DNA of 64,000 nucleotides from Alphaproteobacteria bacterium (GCA_018336035.1 JAGXRD010000045.1:1-64000), one strand, 5' to 3'; numbered from the stretch's first letter, positions 53,640 through 62,902 are shown. Program-made: numbers and translations. Notes: generated from the sequence alone by a model not told the origin.

Positions 53640-53679
53640 GTTCTTTCAGCCTGACGCAGAGATGCGTCGGCGGGAAACC

Positions 53680-53847
53680 TTACTTGATCTTGGTTTCCTT
53701 GAATTCGACATGCTTGCGGGCGACCGGGTCGTACTTCTTCAGCGACATCTTCTCGGTCTTCGTACGCGGGTTCTTCTTGGTCACGTAGAAGTAGCCGGTG
53801 TCGGCGGTGCTCAGCAGCTTGATCTTGAGGGTAGTCGGCTTGGCCAT
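53680..53847 (-). CDS. rpmG: 50S ribosomal protein L33
   Basis: The 55-residue protein reads [20 protein letters not shown] and then [31 protein letters not shown], the standard L33 sequence. It is the Cys-less form, without the zinc-binding CxxC pairs. The ATG ends at 53847. The gene is the last of the minus-strand topA-rnr-DUF983-Nudix block and ends at the bidirectional terminator. Confidence 0.97.
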   Translation of the reverse strand: MAKPTTLKIKLLSTADTGYFYVTKKNPRTKTEKMSLKKYDPVARKHVEFKETKIK

Positions 53848-53920
53848 GACTCGGTTCCAAAAATGCGGTGCGGCTAGGATTGGCGGCGCAGCATAGGGAT
53901 TCGCGCCCCGATGTCAACGC

Positions 53921-54511
53921 CTAAGGATTATCCCAGCGGATCATGGGTTTACCCCGGCGATAGCGCCAGAAAGCGGACCGCTGTGGCACCAGGTCGGGTC
54001 CCAGCCCGCCGACCATCCCCAGCACGAACTCGGTGATGTCGGCCAGCGGGAGCCTTAGGGCGGTGTCCAGCGGCCGGAAGGCCAGGTCGAGAAGCTCGCC
54101 CGAGCCGCCCAGCGTCAGCGGCATGCCGGTCACGTCGCGCAGGAAAAACCGGGCATGGAAGCGGATCGGGCTCTCGGCCGGGGTGATGGCCCGGCAGAGG
54201 TAATGCAGGCCCGAGAGGTCAGGCCGCAGCCGTTCTCCGTCCAGCAGGCCCAGCGGAATGCCGGTTTCCTCCCAGGTTTCCCGCACCGCCGCCACAGCGG
54301 CTGGCTGGATGGATAAATTATTATTATTCAGTGGTTTGAGCGGTGTTTCTGATTTATCGGATAAATCCACCCGGCCGCCTGGAAAGGCATAGACATTGGG
54401 CAGGAAGCGGTGCTTGCCGGCACGGCGGCCGAGCAGCACTTCCGGCCCGGCGGGGCCCTGCCGGACCAGCACCAGGCTGCCAGCCTCATGCGGAGGCGCC
54501 GGGCGGGTCAT
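53921..54511 (-). CDS. Nudix hydrolase (second of tandem pair), with AT-rich insert
   Basis: Nudix enzymes hydrolyse nucleoside-diphosphate derivatives. The 196-residue protein begins MTRPAPPHEAGSLVLVRQGP and has FLPNVYAFPGGRVDLSD and the Nudix helix AAVAAVRETWEETGI, so the catalytic REx2EE core is kept. Between the Gly-rich loop and the helix is the insert KSETPLKPLNNNNLSIQ, coded by AT-rich DNA unlike the rest. The ATG overlaps the first Nudix stop (ATGA). The substrate is unknown; the layout resembles NUDT19-type enzymes. Confidence 0.85.
   Translation of the reverse strand: MTRPAPPHEAGSLVLVRQGPAGPEVLLGRRAGKHRFLPNVYAFPGGRVDLSDKSETPLKPLNNNNLSIQPAAVAAVRETWEETGIPLGLLDGERLRPDLSGLHYLCRAITPAESPIRFHARFFLRDVTGMPLTLGGSGELLDLAFRPLDTALRLPLADITEFVLGMVGGLGPDLVPQRSAFWRYRRGKPMIRWDNP
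54309..54368. repeat. AT-rich segment with inverted repeats inside a Nudix gene
   Basis: About 60 bp with GATAAAT (54312-54318) and ATTTATC (54352-54358) as inverted arms, a TTATTATTATT run between, and a further GATAAAT copy at 54360-54366. It is clearly more AT-rich than the surrounding GC-rich sequence and keeps the reading frame. It could be a small palindromic insert or merely a low-complexity expansion. Confidence 0.5.
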
Positions 54512-55203
54512 TCCCAGTCCAGCAGCCGCTGGCCGTACAGCATGTGATGGAAGGGCACCCGCTGGGCCGGGTCGGCGGCGGATTGTGGGCTCAGCCAGTG
54601 TTCCAGATTGGCGATCACATACTGGGTGATGCCGGGCAGCGGCAGGCCCTCGGTATCGGCCTGGGTGACCCAGCTCAGCTTGTCGAGTTCGGCCGAGGGC
54701 GTCAGCACGCCGACCGCCAGTTCGGCCGGAGCGGCAAAGAAGCGGGCATCGAATCGGCGGGGCCGGCCGGGCGGCGTGATGGCCCGGCAAATATAGAGGA
54801 GTGCCGAGGGATCCGGGGCCTGGCTGCCGGTGCAGAAGTCCGACCAACTCGGCGGAGCCTGCTTCGCGGCTTTGGCCGGGCCGGCGATGCGCAGGCCGCT
54901 TTCCTCGAAGGTTTCGCGGATCGCCGCCAGCGCCAGCGCGACGCCTTTGCGGGGGCCAGTGCCACGGCAGCGCACCAGCCGCGCGGCGCTGACCGGATTG
55001 AGCGGCGCGGCCGGGCGGATGCGGTAGTCGGCCAGATCGAGGCGGCCGCCGGGAAACACATAGCGGTTCGGCATGAAGGCGCTGGCGCCATGGCGCTCGC
55101 CCATCAGCACTTCCAGCTTGCCTTCGCGCCGGCGCCACAGGATCAGGGTGGCGGCATCCCTGATTGGCTGGGGCGGCGTCTTGCCCGAGTCGGCGTTTCC
55201 CAT
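54508..55203 (-). CDS. Nudix hydrolase (first of tandem pair)
   Basis: The 231-residue protein shows MPNRYVFPGGRLDLADYRIR and the Nudix helix AAIRETFEESGL, with the catalytic Glu residues in place. It is a paralogue of the following Nudix gene (shared ICRAITPP/LCRAITPA, RFDARFF/RFHARFF segments), consistent with tandem duplication. The long loop between the glycine motif and the helix is typical of NUDT19/RP2-like enzymes. It overlaps the next gene by 4 bp, so both are translated together. Confidence 0.88.
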   Translation of the reverse strand: MGNADSGKTPPQPIRDAATLILWRRREGKLEVLMGERHGASAFMPNRYVFPGGRLDLADYRIRPAAPLNPVSAARLVRCRGTGPRKGVALALAAIRETFEESGLRIAGPAKAAKQAPPSWSDFCTGSQAPDPSALLYICRAITPPGRPRRFDARFFAAPAELAVGVLTPSAELDKLSWVTQADTEGLPLPGITQYVIANLEHWLSPQSAADPAQRVPFHHMLYGQRLLDWE

Positions 55204-55219
55204 GGGCAGAGTATAGCGG

Positions 55220-55618
55220 CTAATGCGGCTCGCTGCCGAAACCGTGCATGCGACGCGCCCATTGCAGGCCGATCAGAACGCCCTTGATGCGGGGCAGCAG
55301 CCACAGGCAGAGCAGCACGGTCAGCGGCGGCCACAGCGCCATATGCTGCCATTCCGGTGGCTGCAGGCGCTGCTCGAACATCAGCATCAGCGGCACGATG
55401 ATATGGGCGACGATCAGGATCGTGAAATAGGGCGGTGCGTCGTCGGCGCGATGGCCGGCCATTTCTAGACCGCAGTTTCCGCAGGTCTCGTTGACCTTCA
55501 GATAGCGGCCATACATCCGCCCCTGACCGCAGCGCGGGCAACGCTGCTTCCAGCCGCGCCACATGGCTTCGCCGGTCGGCCGCTCGATGAAATCGTCGAG
55601 CAGCGGCGGCTCGGTCAC
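55220..55618 (-). CDS. DUF983 membrane protein
   Basis: The roughly 132-residue protein has two CxxC pairs (RCPRCGQGRMYGRY and ETCGNCGLEM), suggesting a metal-binding N-terminal knuckle, followed by two or three membrane spans (FTILIVAHIIVPLMLMFEQR; LWPPLTVLLCLWLLPRIKGV). DUF983 has no firm function. I chose the GTG ending at 55618, which overlaps the corA stop (GTGA); an ATG 27 bp upstream is the alternative. The gene belongs to the conserved topA-rnr-DUF983-Nudix-rpmG order. Confidence 0.88.
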   Translation of the reverse strand: MTEPPLLDDFIERPTGEAMWRGWKQRCPRCGQGRMYGRYLKVNETCGNCGLEMAGHRADDAPPYFTILIVAHIIVPLMLMFEQRLQPPEWQHMALWPPLTVLLCLWLLPRIKGVLIGLQWARRMHGFGSEPH

Positions 55619-56601
55619 AGCCAGCCTTTCCGCTTGAACCACCAATAGGGCAGTACCGCCGAGGCAATCATCAGCGCGATCGCCATCGGATATCCGAAAT
55701 TCCAGTCCAGTTCGGGCATGTGCTGGAAGTTCATGCCATAGATGCTGGCGATCAGCGTCGGCGGCAGGAAGACGGTGGCGGCGACCGAGAAGATCTTGAT
55801 GATCTTGGTCTGCTGGATGTTGATCAGGCCGAGCGTCGCATCGAGCAGGAAGTTGCCCTTATGCGCCAGGAAGGCGGCCTGCTCGTTCAGCGACTGCACG
55901 TCGCGCGCTAGCGTCTTCAGCCAGGTACGGCTTTCCTTGGTGCCGCGCTGTTCGGCCATGGTCAGCGTCAGGAAGGCGATCAGGCGGGTCAGCGACAGCA
56001 GGCTGTCGCGAATGCGCGAATTCAGATCCTCGATATGGCCCAGTTTGCGCACCACCGCTTCCAGATCGGACTCGTCATCGGGTACTTCGTCGGGCTTGCG
56101 GTTGTAGCCGAAGATGTCGCGCGAGATGGTGTCGAGATCCTTGCTGCCGATTTCCAGCACATCGGCGGCGCGGTCGATAATGGCGTCGAGAATGCCGCAG
56201 AGTGCGGCATCCGGCGAGGCGAGGAGTGCGGGCTGGCGCTGGGCACGGGCCACGAACTGGCGGAAGCTCTGCGGATCAGCGTAGCGCAGCGTCACCGTGG
56301 CGCGCGGCGTGCGCATGAAGGTGACGGCCGTGGTTTGCGGCTGCGGCGTTTCAGCGTGATACAGGATATTCGCCGTCATGAAACTGGCATCGCCTTCGCG
56401 ATACAGACGGCTGGAGATTTCGATCTCCTGCATCTCTTCGCGGGTCGGCAGTTCCATGCCGAGCAGGGTTTCGATGGCCTTTTCTTCTGCCTGGCTGGGT
56501 TCGAACAGGTCGATCCACACGACGCCTTCGGGAAGCGTCGAGGTCGGAGTAAGCTCGATACGTTGCAGCTGGCCGCCTTGCGGCAGGTAGGCAGTGATCA
56601 T
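55615..56601 (-). CDS. corA: Magnesium/cobalt transporter CorA
   Basis: CorA is the pentameric Mg2+ channel of the inner membrane. The 328-residue protein has the cytoplasmic funnel domain, a long stalk helix, two C-terminal spans and the selectivity motif GMN in IYGMNFQHMPEL. The short positively charged C terminus (WFKRKGWL) is typical. The gene is 161 bp downstream of the periplasmic GDPD gene and overlaps DUF983. It interrupts the usual order of this block. Confidence 0.95.
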   Translation of the reverse strand: MITAYLPQGGQLQRIELTPTSTLPEGVVWIDLFEPSQAEEKAIETLLGMELPTREEMQEIEISSRLYREGDASFMTANILYHAETPQPQTTAVTFMRTPRATVTLRYADPQSFRQFVARAQRQPALLASPDAALCGILDAIIDRAADVLEIGSKDLDTISRDIFGYNRKPDEVPDDESDLEAVVRKLGHIEDLNSRIRDSLLSLTRLIAFLTLTMAEQRGTKESRTWLKTLARDVQSLNEQAAFLAHKGNFLLDATLGLINIQQTKIIKIFSVAATVFLPPTLIASIYGMNFQHMPELDWNFGYPMAIALMIASAVLPYWWFKRKGWL

Positions 56602-56696
56602 GCTGGCCGTCCCTGGTGTTCCGGCGCTGACCCGGCGGTACAGCGCGGCGCCCTTGTAGCCCCGTAAGCCGGGCCTGGGAAGCCCTGAAAACCGGT

Positions 56697-56716
56697 CTGC
56701 GGCGATTTTGCCGCAG
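56697..56716 (-). terminator. Hairpin between GDPD and corA genes
   Basis: CTGCGGC (56697-56703) pairs with GCCGCAG (56710-56716) around GATTTT in the gap after the GDPD stop. On the minus strand only a short T-run lies downstream, so it is a weak terminator or a leader hairpin for corA. No known Mg riboswitch was recognised. Confidence 0.4.
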
Positions 56717-56762
56717 GGTCCAGTTTGGTGACTGAGTGCGACCGATTTATGGCGTGCCAGAC

Positions 56763-57737
56763 TTACGGCGTGACGGGGCTCGGTGCGGGCAGGGCCATGC
56801 CGCGGGCCTGCATCACCTTGCGCAGGCGATCGGGGTAGTCCGAGATCAGGCCATCCACCTTCATGCCGATCTGGCGCTCCATCTCGGCGGGATCGTTCAC
56901 TGTCCAGGGGATTACCTGCAGGCCGAGCGTCTGCGCCTCACGCACCAACTCAGGCGTGACGTTGCGCCAGAAGGGCGACCAGACCTGGCCACCGGCGGCC
57001 TTGACCAGCGCTGGCGTGGATACATGGTCGTCAGCATCCAGGCCGCCCATCCAGGGGCTGGCGCCGGGCTGGCCGCGCTGCACGTTGTCGCTGGTGGTGC
57101 CCTCGATGGTGAGATGCACGCGCGGAATTTCCGGTGCCAGTGCGGCTGCGGCTTTCAGCGTGCGCCAGTCAAACGACTGGATGCTGGCGCGCTGCGCCAT
57201 GCCGGCGGCACGGATGGCCTGCACCAGGGCTGCGGCGAACTGCTCCGGCGGTGCGCTCTCGTCAGGTTTCGCCGGATTGAGCTTGGTCTCGATATTGAAG
57301 CGCACAGTCGTGTTGCCGCTCTTGGCAACCAAGGCAAAGACCTGTTCCAGCAGCGGCATGCGCGTGCCGTCCACCGGCTTCTGCTCGGGATAGGTCTGGC
57401 CGTAGCGGGACGAGGGGTCGAGACGGCCGACATCGTAGCGGCGAATCTCTTCGGCCGTGTTCTGCCAGATCACCGGACCTGGCGCGGCAATCCACTTGTT
57501 GTCCAGCCGCGCCAGATGCGGCAGCAGCACCGGGTCATGGCCGACAATCAGCTTGCCGTCCTTGCTCAGGTTGACGTCGAATTCCAGCGTGGTGACGCCG
57601 AGCGACAGCGCGGTGGCGAAAGCCGGAATGGTGTTTTCAGGCGCCAGACCGCGCGCGCCGCGATGGCCCTGCAGGTCGAAAGCGAGAGCAGGGGGAGCCG
57701 CCAGCAGGATTGCCATCGTCAGGAGTACGGGCTTCAT
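56763..57737 (-). CDS. Periplasmic glycerophosphodiester phosphodiesterase
   Basis: The 324-residue protein starts MKPVLLTMAILLAAPPALAF, a signal peptide, so it is exported, unlike the cytoplasmic GDPD at 45496-46254. Catalytic motifs are LQGHRGARGLAPENTIPAFA, EFDVNLSKDGKLIVGHDPVL and FNIETKLNP, with the C-terminal GLQVIPWTVND. It would release glycerol 3-phosphate from external phosphodiesters. The ATG overlaps the rnr stop (ATGA), so it is translated with RNase R. Confidence 0.92.
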   Translation of the reverse strand: MKPVLLTMAILLAAPPALAFDLQGHRGARGLAPENTIPAFATALSLGVTTLEFDVNLSKDGKLIVGHDPVLLPHLARLDNKWIAAPGPVIWQNTAEEIRRYDVGRLDPSSRYGQTYPEQKPVDGTRMPLLEQVFALVAKSGNTTVRFNIETKLNPAKPDESAPPEQFAAALVQAIRAAGMAQRASIQSFDWRTLKAAAALAPEIPRVHLTIEGTTSDNVQRGQPGASPWMGGLDADDHVSTPALVKAAGGQVWSPFWRNVTPELVREAQTLGLQVIPWTVNDPAEMERQIGMKVDGLISDYPDRLRKVMQARGMALPAPSPVTP

Positions 57738-60019
57738 TTCCGCTTCTTGCTCCGGTGCTTCGACCATGGCGCGCGGTTGGTCGGTTTCTTGAGAGCGGGT
57801 TTTCCGGCGCCGCCCTGATTGGATTTGGCGCGCCGCGTATTGGTGCTCTGGCCGCCGCTGCCCATGATCTCGAAGCGCAAGCCCCCGGTGACGGGCGTGG
57901 CCTCGGCCAGCCGCACGGTGACGCCATCGCCAAGGCGGAAGCGTTTATGGCTGCGCTTGCCGACCAGCGCGCGCGCCGCCTCGTCATGCTCGTAGAAATC
58001 ATCACCCAGCGTCGAGATCGGCACAAAGCCGTCGGCGCCGGTCTCGTCCAGTTCGACGAATAGGCCGAAGCGGGTGACGCCAGTGATGCGGCCATCGAAT
58101 TGCGCACCGACATGCTCGGACATGAAGGCGGCCACGAAGCGGTCCATCGCATCGCGCTCGGCCTGCATCGAGCGGCGCTCGGTCAGCGAGATGTGTTCGG
58201 CGATATTCTCAAAATCGGCATCGTCCTCGGGCGGCAGGCCGTCATCGCCGAGACCCAGTCCACGGATCAGGGCGCGATGCACCAGCACGTCGGCATAGCG
58301 CCGGATCGGTGAGGTGAAATGCGCGTATTTCTGCAGATTGAGGCCGAAATGCCCCCGATTGTCCGGCGAGTAGGTCGCCTGCATCTGGCTACGCAGCACC
58401 ACCGTGTTGATCAGCTGTTCATGCTCGCTGCCAACGGCGGCCTTCAGGATGGCGTTGAAGTGCATCGGGCGCAGGCCCTGACCCTTGGCCAGTTTATAGT
58501 CCAGCGTGTTGAGGAATTTGCGTAAAGAGTCGATCTTCTCGTCCGACGGCTGCTCATGTACGCGATACATGCAGGGCTGTCGGCGCTTTTCCAGTTCTTC
58601 CGCTGCCGCCACATTGGCCGCGATCATGAAATCCTCGATCACCTGATGGCTCAGCATATGATCGCGCGGCTTGATGGCAGCGATATGACCATCCTTGCCC
58701 ATCACCACCCGGCGTTCCGGCGCGTGGATGGCCAGCGGCTGACGGGCCTCGCGCGCCTTGTTCACGGCGGCATGGCAGGCATAGAGCGGCTTTAGCACAG
58801 GTTCGAGGAAGGGCTGCGCCATTTCGTCGGGCATGCCGTCGATGGCGGACTGTACCTGGCGGTAATTCAGCCCGGCGGCGCAGCGCATCAGGCCGCGCAC
58901 GAATTTATGGCGCTTCTTGTTGCCCTCGGCATCGAACCACAGATGCACCGCCATACAGGCGCGGTCCTTGTGTTCGACCAGCGAGCACAGATCGGCGGAT
59001 AAAGCTTCCGGCAGCATCGGCACGACGCGGTCGGGGAAGTAGGTGGAGTTGCCGCGCTGGCGGGCGTCATGATCCAGCGCGCTGCCCGGCCGCACGTAAT
59101 GTGCCACATCGGCAATCGCCACGATGGCATGCCAGCCGCCGGGATTGCCCGGATCGTCATCCGGCTCGGCGAAGACGGCGTCGTCATGGTCGCGCGCGTC
59201 TTCCGGATCGATGGTGATCAGCGGAATGGCGCGCAGGTCCTCGCGCTGGCCCAGCATCACCGGCTTGGCTTTTTCAGCGTCGCGGATGGCGGCTTCGGAG
59301 AACTTCGTCGGGATACCGAGCGTGAAGATCGGGATCAGGCTGAGCGCCTTGGGATCCAGGCTGCTGCCGATCACCTCGGTGATTTTCGCCGTCTTCAGTC
59401 CGAAGCGGCGGCCCTGCTGCGGCTGCGCCACCACGATCTCGCCGGGCTTGGCATTGTTACGATGCTCAGGAGCGATGACATATTCGTGCCGTACTTTCTT
59501 GTCGGTCGGCTGCAGGCGGCCTTCGCCATCTTCGGTCAGCGTGAAGACGCCAAGGACGGGCTGTTCGTCTTTCTCCAGCCGCTTGATCACGCGGGCCGCG
59601 TAGCGATTGCGGCCGGCGCGGGTGAGGCGAGCCAGCACGCGGTCGCCGACACCGACATCGGCCATCTCACGCCGGCGCGCCTTGCCGCCGACCTCGAAAA
59701 TGATGCGCGGCGGATCGCCTTCGCCGGCCCATTCCACCGGGCGACCCATCATGTCGCCATCGCGGTCGAGCTTGACGATATCGACCAGCGTCACCTCGGG
59801 CAGCTCGCCCTTGGGGATGATCTTCTTGCCATGGCCCTGGCTGATATCGCCCTCGGTCTTCAGCTCGCGCAGCAGGCCTTTCAGCTGCACGCGCAGCTCG
59901 GGGCCGACACCAAAGGCCTTGGCGATCTCGCGCTTGCCGACCATGCCGGGATTGTCGGCAATGTACTGCAGGATGTCCTGTTTGGACGGCAGCCCGGCGG
60001 CGATTTTCTTCTTGGCCAC
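57734..60019 (-). CDS. rnr: Ribonuclease R
   Basis: RNase R is a 3'-5' exonuclease that degrades structured RNA. The 761-residue protein has an N-terminal winged-helix region, cold-shock domains, the RNB catalytic domain with the metal-binding DPEDARDHDDAVFAEPD and the tail of RNB motifs (YAHFTSPIRRYADVLVHRAL), an S1 domain (ARFDGRITGVTRFGLFVEL-like) and a Lys/Arg-rich C terminus. It starts with GTG ending at 60019, 5 bp after topA, whose stop it closely follows. Confidence 0.96.
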   Translation of the reverse strand: MAKKKIAAGLPSKQDILQYIADNPGMVGKREIAKAFGVGPELRVQLKGLLRELKTEGDISQGHGKKIIPKGELPEVTLVDIVKLDRDGDMMGRPVEWAGEGDPPRIIFEVGGKARRREMADVGVGDRVLARLTRAGRNRYAARVIKRLEKDEQPVLGVFTLTEDGEGRLQPTDKKVRHEYVIAPEHRNNAKPGEIVVAQPQQGRRFGLKTAKITEVIGSSLDPKALSLIPIFTLGIPTKFSEAAIRDAEKAKPVMLGQREDLRAIPLITIDPEDARDHDDAVFAEPDDDPGNPGGWHAIVAIADVAHYVRPGSALDHDARQRGNSTYFPDRVVPMLPEALSADLCSLVEHKDRACMAVHLWFDAEGNKKRHKFVRGLMRCAAGLNYRQVQSAIDGMPDEMAQPFLEPVLKPLYACHAAVNKAREARQPLAIHAPERRVVMGKDGHIAAIKPRDHMLSHQVIEDFMIAANVAAAEELEKRRQPCMYRVHEQPSDEKIDSLRKFLNTLDYKLAKGQGLRPMHFNAILKAAVGSEHEQLINTVVLRSQMQATYSPDNRGHFGLNLQKYAHFTSPIRRYADVLVHRALIRGLGLGDDGLPPEDDADFENIAEHISLTERRSMQAERDAMDRFVAAFMSEHVGAQFDGRITGVTRFGLFVELDETGADGFVPISTLGDDFYEHDEAARALVGKRSHKRFRLGDGVTVRLAEATPVTGGLRFEIMGSGGQSTNTRRAKSNQGGAGKPALKKPTNRAPWSKHRSKKRK

Positions 60020-60024
60020 GCGGC

Positions 60025-62769
60025 TTACGCTGCTGCGGCTTTCTTGGCCGCGGCCTTCTTCTTCGGCGCGGCTTTCTTCGCAGCTTTCTTGGCGGCTGGC
60101 TTTTCGGCTTTGGGCTTCTCAGCCTTTGCAGCCTTGGGCGCGGCGGCCTTCTTCGCCTTCGGAGCCGCGGCCTTCTTCTTGCCCTTGCCGCCCTTCTTGG
60201 CGCGGGCGGCAATCGCCTCGATCGCCTGCTCCATCGTCAGCGCGTCAACTTCGGTGCCGCGCGGGATCGGCGCGTTGGTCGCACCATGCTTGATATAGGG
60301 ACCGTAACGACCATCGATCACCTGGATCAGATCATCATCTTCGGGATGCTTGCCGACTTCGCGCAGCACCTTCAGCTCGGCGCGCTGGCGCGGGCCTTTG
60401 CGGCGGGCATCGGCTTCGGCGATCTTCTCGACCGCGTGATTGATGCCGATCTCGAGCGCCTCCATGGCGTCTTTCAGCTTGGTATAGGCGCCGTCATGCA
60501 GCAGGTAAGGTCCAAAGCGACCAAGTCCGGCGAGAATCTCCTTGCCCGAAGTGGGATGCAGACCGACCGTGCGCGGCAGCGCCAGCAGCTTCAGTGCCAT
60601 TTCCAAGGTCACGTCTTCCAAGGTCACGCCCTTGGGCAGCGAGGCGCGCTTCGGCTTGGTCTTGGCTTTACCTTCGCCTTCCGCTTCGCCGAGCTGCACG
60701 TAAGGCCCGAACGGGCCCTGGCGCAGCGTGATCATCTGGCCGGTGGCCGGATCGGCGCCAACTTCCTGCGGACCGGAAATGGCGATATCGCCATGCGCAC
60801 CGCCGCCGGCGCTGAGCGGCCGGGTATACGAGCATTCCGGATAGTCCGAGCAGCCGATGAAGGCACCGGTGCGACCAGCCTTGATGCCAAGCGAGCCTTT
60901 ATTGCAGGCTGGGCAGAGGCGGGCGGGCTTGCCGTCTTCGCGCGGCGGGAAGAAATGGTGTTCCAGCAGCGCGTTGATCGCATCCAGCACTTCGCCGCGC
61001 CGGCCCATCTTTTCGTCGATGCGGGTGACGGCGTCTTTCACCGAGGAGAAGTTCGGTTCCTTCGGATCATGCTGGCTGAAATCGGCCCAGAAATCGGTCA
61101 GTACTTTCTTCCAGTCGAGATTGTGCTCGGCGATCTCGTCGAGCTTCTCTTCCAGGCCAGCCGTGAAGCTGTAGGCGAAATACTGTTCGAAGAAGCAGAC
61201 CAGGAAGGCATAGGCAAGCCAGCCGGCATCCTCGGGCTGGAAACGCTTGTTCTCCAGCTTGACGTAACTGCGCGCCTTCAGCACTTCCAGAATGGCGGCA
61301 TAGGTGGAGGGACGACCGATGCCGAGTTCTTCCAGCCTGCGCACCAGGCTCGCTTCCGAAAAGCGCGGCGGCGGCTCGGTGAAATGCTGTTCCGGCTTGA
61401 CGCCTTCTTCCTTCATCGCCTCGCCGACGCTCATCTTCGGCAGGCGTGCGCCTTCTTCATCGTCGCTCGACTTGTCGTCGACGCCTTCCTCATAGAGCTT
61501 GAGGAAGCCGGGCGAGAGAATGACGGTGCCGGTGACGCGGAAGGTGCCAGCCTTGTTGGCAGCGGCGATATCGACGGTGGTGCGTTCCAGCTCGGCGGAT
61601 TCCATCTGGCTGGCGAGCGCGCGCACCCAGATCAGTTCATAGAGCTTGAGTTGGACCTCATCGAGATAGCGCGCGACCGACTTCGGGCGGCGGCGGAAAT
61701 CGGTGGGGCGGATCGCCTCGTGGGCTTCCTGTGCGTTCTTCTGCTTGGTCTTGTAGACGCGCCAGTTCTCCGGCACGGCATCGCGGCCGAAATCCTCGGC
61801 GATCACGTCGCGCGCGGTGCGGATGGCTTCGTTCGCCATGCTGACGCCGTCGGTACGCATATAAGAGATGAGACCGGTGGTTTCGCCGCCGATGGTCACG
61901 CCTTCATACAGGCGCTGGGCGATCTGCATGGTCATCTGCGCCGAGAAGCCGAGCTTGCGTGCCGCTTCCTGCTGCAGGGTCGAGGTGGTGAAGGGCGGCG
62001 AGGGATGGCGCTTCGCCGGCTTGATCTGCACATCGCTGACGGCATAGCTCTGCCCCGTCAGTTTGGCCACGGCAGCCTTGGCGGCAGCCTCGTTATTGAT
62101 GTCGAACTTGTCGAGTTTCTTGCCAGCCAGTTCGACCAGGCGCGTGGTCACGGTCTGATTCTGCGGCGTGCGGAAATCCGCGCCGATGGTCCAGTATTCG
62201 CGCGCCTTGAAAGCCTCGATCTCGGTTTCGCGCTCGCAGATCAGGCGCAAGGCCACCGACTGCACGCGACCGGCCGACTTGGCCGAGGGCAGCTTGCGCC
62301 ACAGCACCGGCGACAGGGTGAAGCCGACCAGGTAGTCCAGCGCGCGGCGCGCCTGCTGGGCATTCACCAGGTCCATGTCGATGTCGCGCGGATTGGCCAT
62401 CGCCTCCAGCACGGCTGACTTGGTGATCTCGTTGAACACCACCCGGCGCACGGTCTTGCTCTTCACGACCTTGCGGTTGTTCAGGGCTTCCAGCACATGC
62501 CAGGAAATCGCCTCACCCTCGCGATCCGGGTCGGTCGCCAGAATCAGAGTGTCGGCATCCTTGAGCGCGCCGGCGATGGCGCGGATCGAGTCCGCGCCGC
62601 GGCCGGACATCTCGTAATGCATCTCAAAGTCTTTGTCGGGCTCGACCGATCCATCCTTGGCGGGCAGGTCGCGGACATGGCCGAAGGAGGCCAGCACCGT
62701 GTGACCGGGGCCGAGGTATTTCTCGATGGTCTTTGCCTTCGCCGGGCTTTCGACGACAACGACTTTCAT
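60025..62769 (-). CDS. topA: DNA topoisomerase I
   Basis: TopA relaxes negative supercoils by a type IA mechanism. The 914-residue protein starts MKVVVVESPAKAKTIEKYLG (TOPRIM) with the DxD metal site in TDPDREGEAISWHV and the catalytic Tyr in GLISYMRTDGVSMA. The C-terminal region has one Cys4 zinc finger (CPACNKGSLGIKAGRTGAFI, then GCSDYPEC) and zinc-less repeat domains ending in a very Ala/Lys-rich tail. The ATG ending at 62769 gives the conserved N terminus. It is divergent from the cytochrome b561 gene. Confidence 0.97.
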   Translation of the reverse strand: MKVVVVESPAKAKTIEKYLGPGHTVLASFGHVRDLPAKDGSVEPDKDFEMHYEMSGRGADSIRAIAGALKDADTLILATDPDREGEAISWHVLEALNNRKVVKSKTVRRVVFNEITKSAVLEAMANPRDIDMDLVNAQQARRALDYLVGFTLSPVLWRKLPSAKSAGRVQSVALRLICERETEIEAFKAREYWTIGADFRTPQNQTVTTRLVELAGKKLDKFDINNEAAAKAAVAKLTGQSYAVSDVQIKPAKRHPSPPFTTSTLQQEAARKLGFSAQMTMQIAQRLYEGVTIGGETTGLISYMRTDGVSMANEAIRTARDVIAEDFGRDAVPENWRVYKTKQKNAQEAHEAIRPTDFRRRPKSVARYLDEVQLKLYELIWVRALASQMESAELERTTVDIAAANKAGTFRVTGTVILSPGFLKLYEEGVDDKSSDDEEGARLPKMSVGEAMKEEGVKPEQHFTEPPPRFSEASLVRRLEELGIGRPSTYAAILEVLKARSYVKLENKRFQPEDAGWLAYAFLVCFFEQYFAYSFTAGLEEKLDEIAEHNLDWKKVLTDFWADFSQHDPKEPNFSSVKDAVTRIDEKMGRRGEVLDAINALLEHHFFPPREDGKPARLCPACNKGSLGIKAGRTGAFIGCSDYPECSYTRPLSAGGGAHGDIAISGPQEVGADPATGQMITLRQGPFGPYVQLGEAEGEGKAKTKPKRASLPKGVTLEDVTLEMALKLLALPRTVGLHPTSGKEILAGLGRFGPYLLHDGAYTKLKDAMEALEIGINHAVEKIAEADARRKGPRQRAELKVLREVGKHPEDDDLIQVIDGRYGPYIKHGATNAPIPRGTEVDALTMEQAIEAIAARAKKGGKGKKKAAAPKAKKAAAPKAAKAEKPKAEKPAAKKAAKKAAPKKKAAAKKAAAA

Positions 62770-62902
62770 AATGCGCTGTTTTCCAACAAAAATTATACGG
62801 ACACACAAACCTGGTCTGGGCGGAGTCCCGACCGGCGCGGCAGGCGGAACATGGGCGATGGAATCCGCCTTGTCAAACCCGGCCTCGGAAGCGACCCGAT
62901 AA

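Noticed and set aside
56602-56762. Magnesium riboswitch upstream of corA
   Set aside because: Only short generic hairpins are visible; no M-box or mgtA-type leader features.
60286-62418. 710-codon open frame on the plus strand opposite topA
   Set aside because: Antisense shadow of a certain gene; no ribosome binding site or domain.
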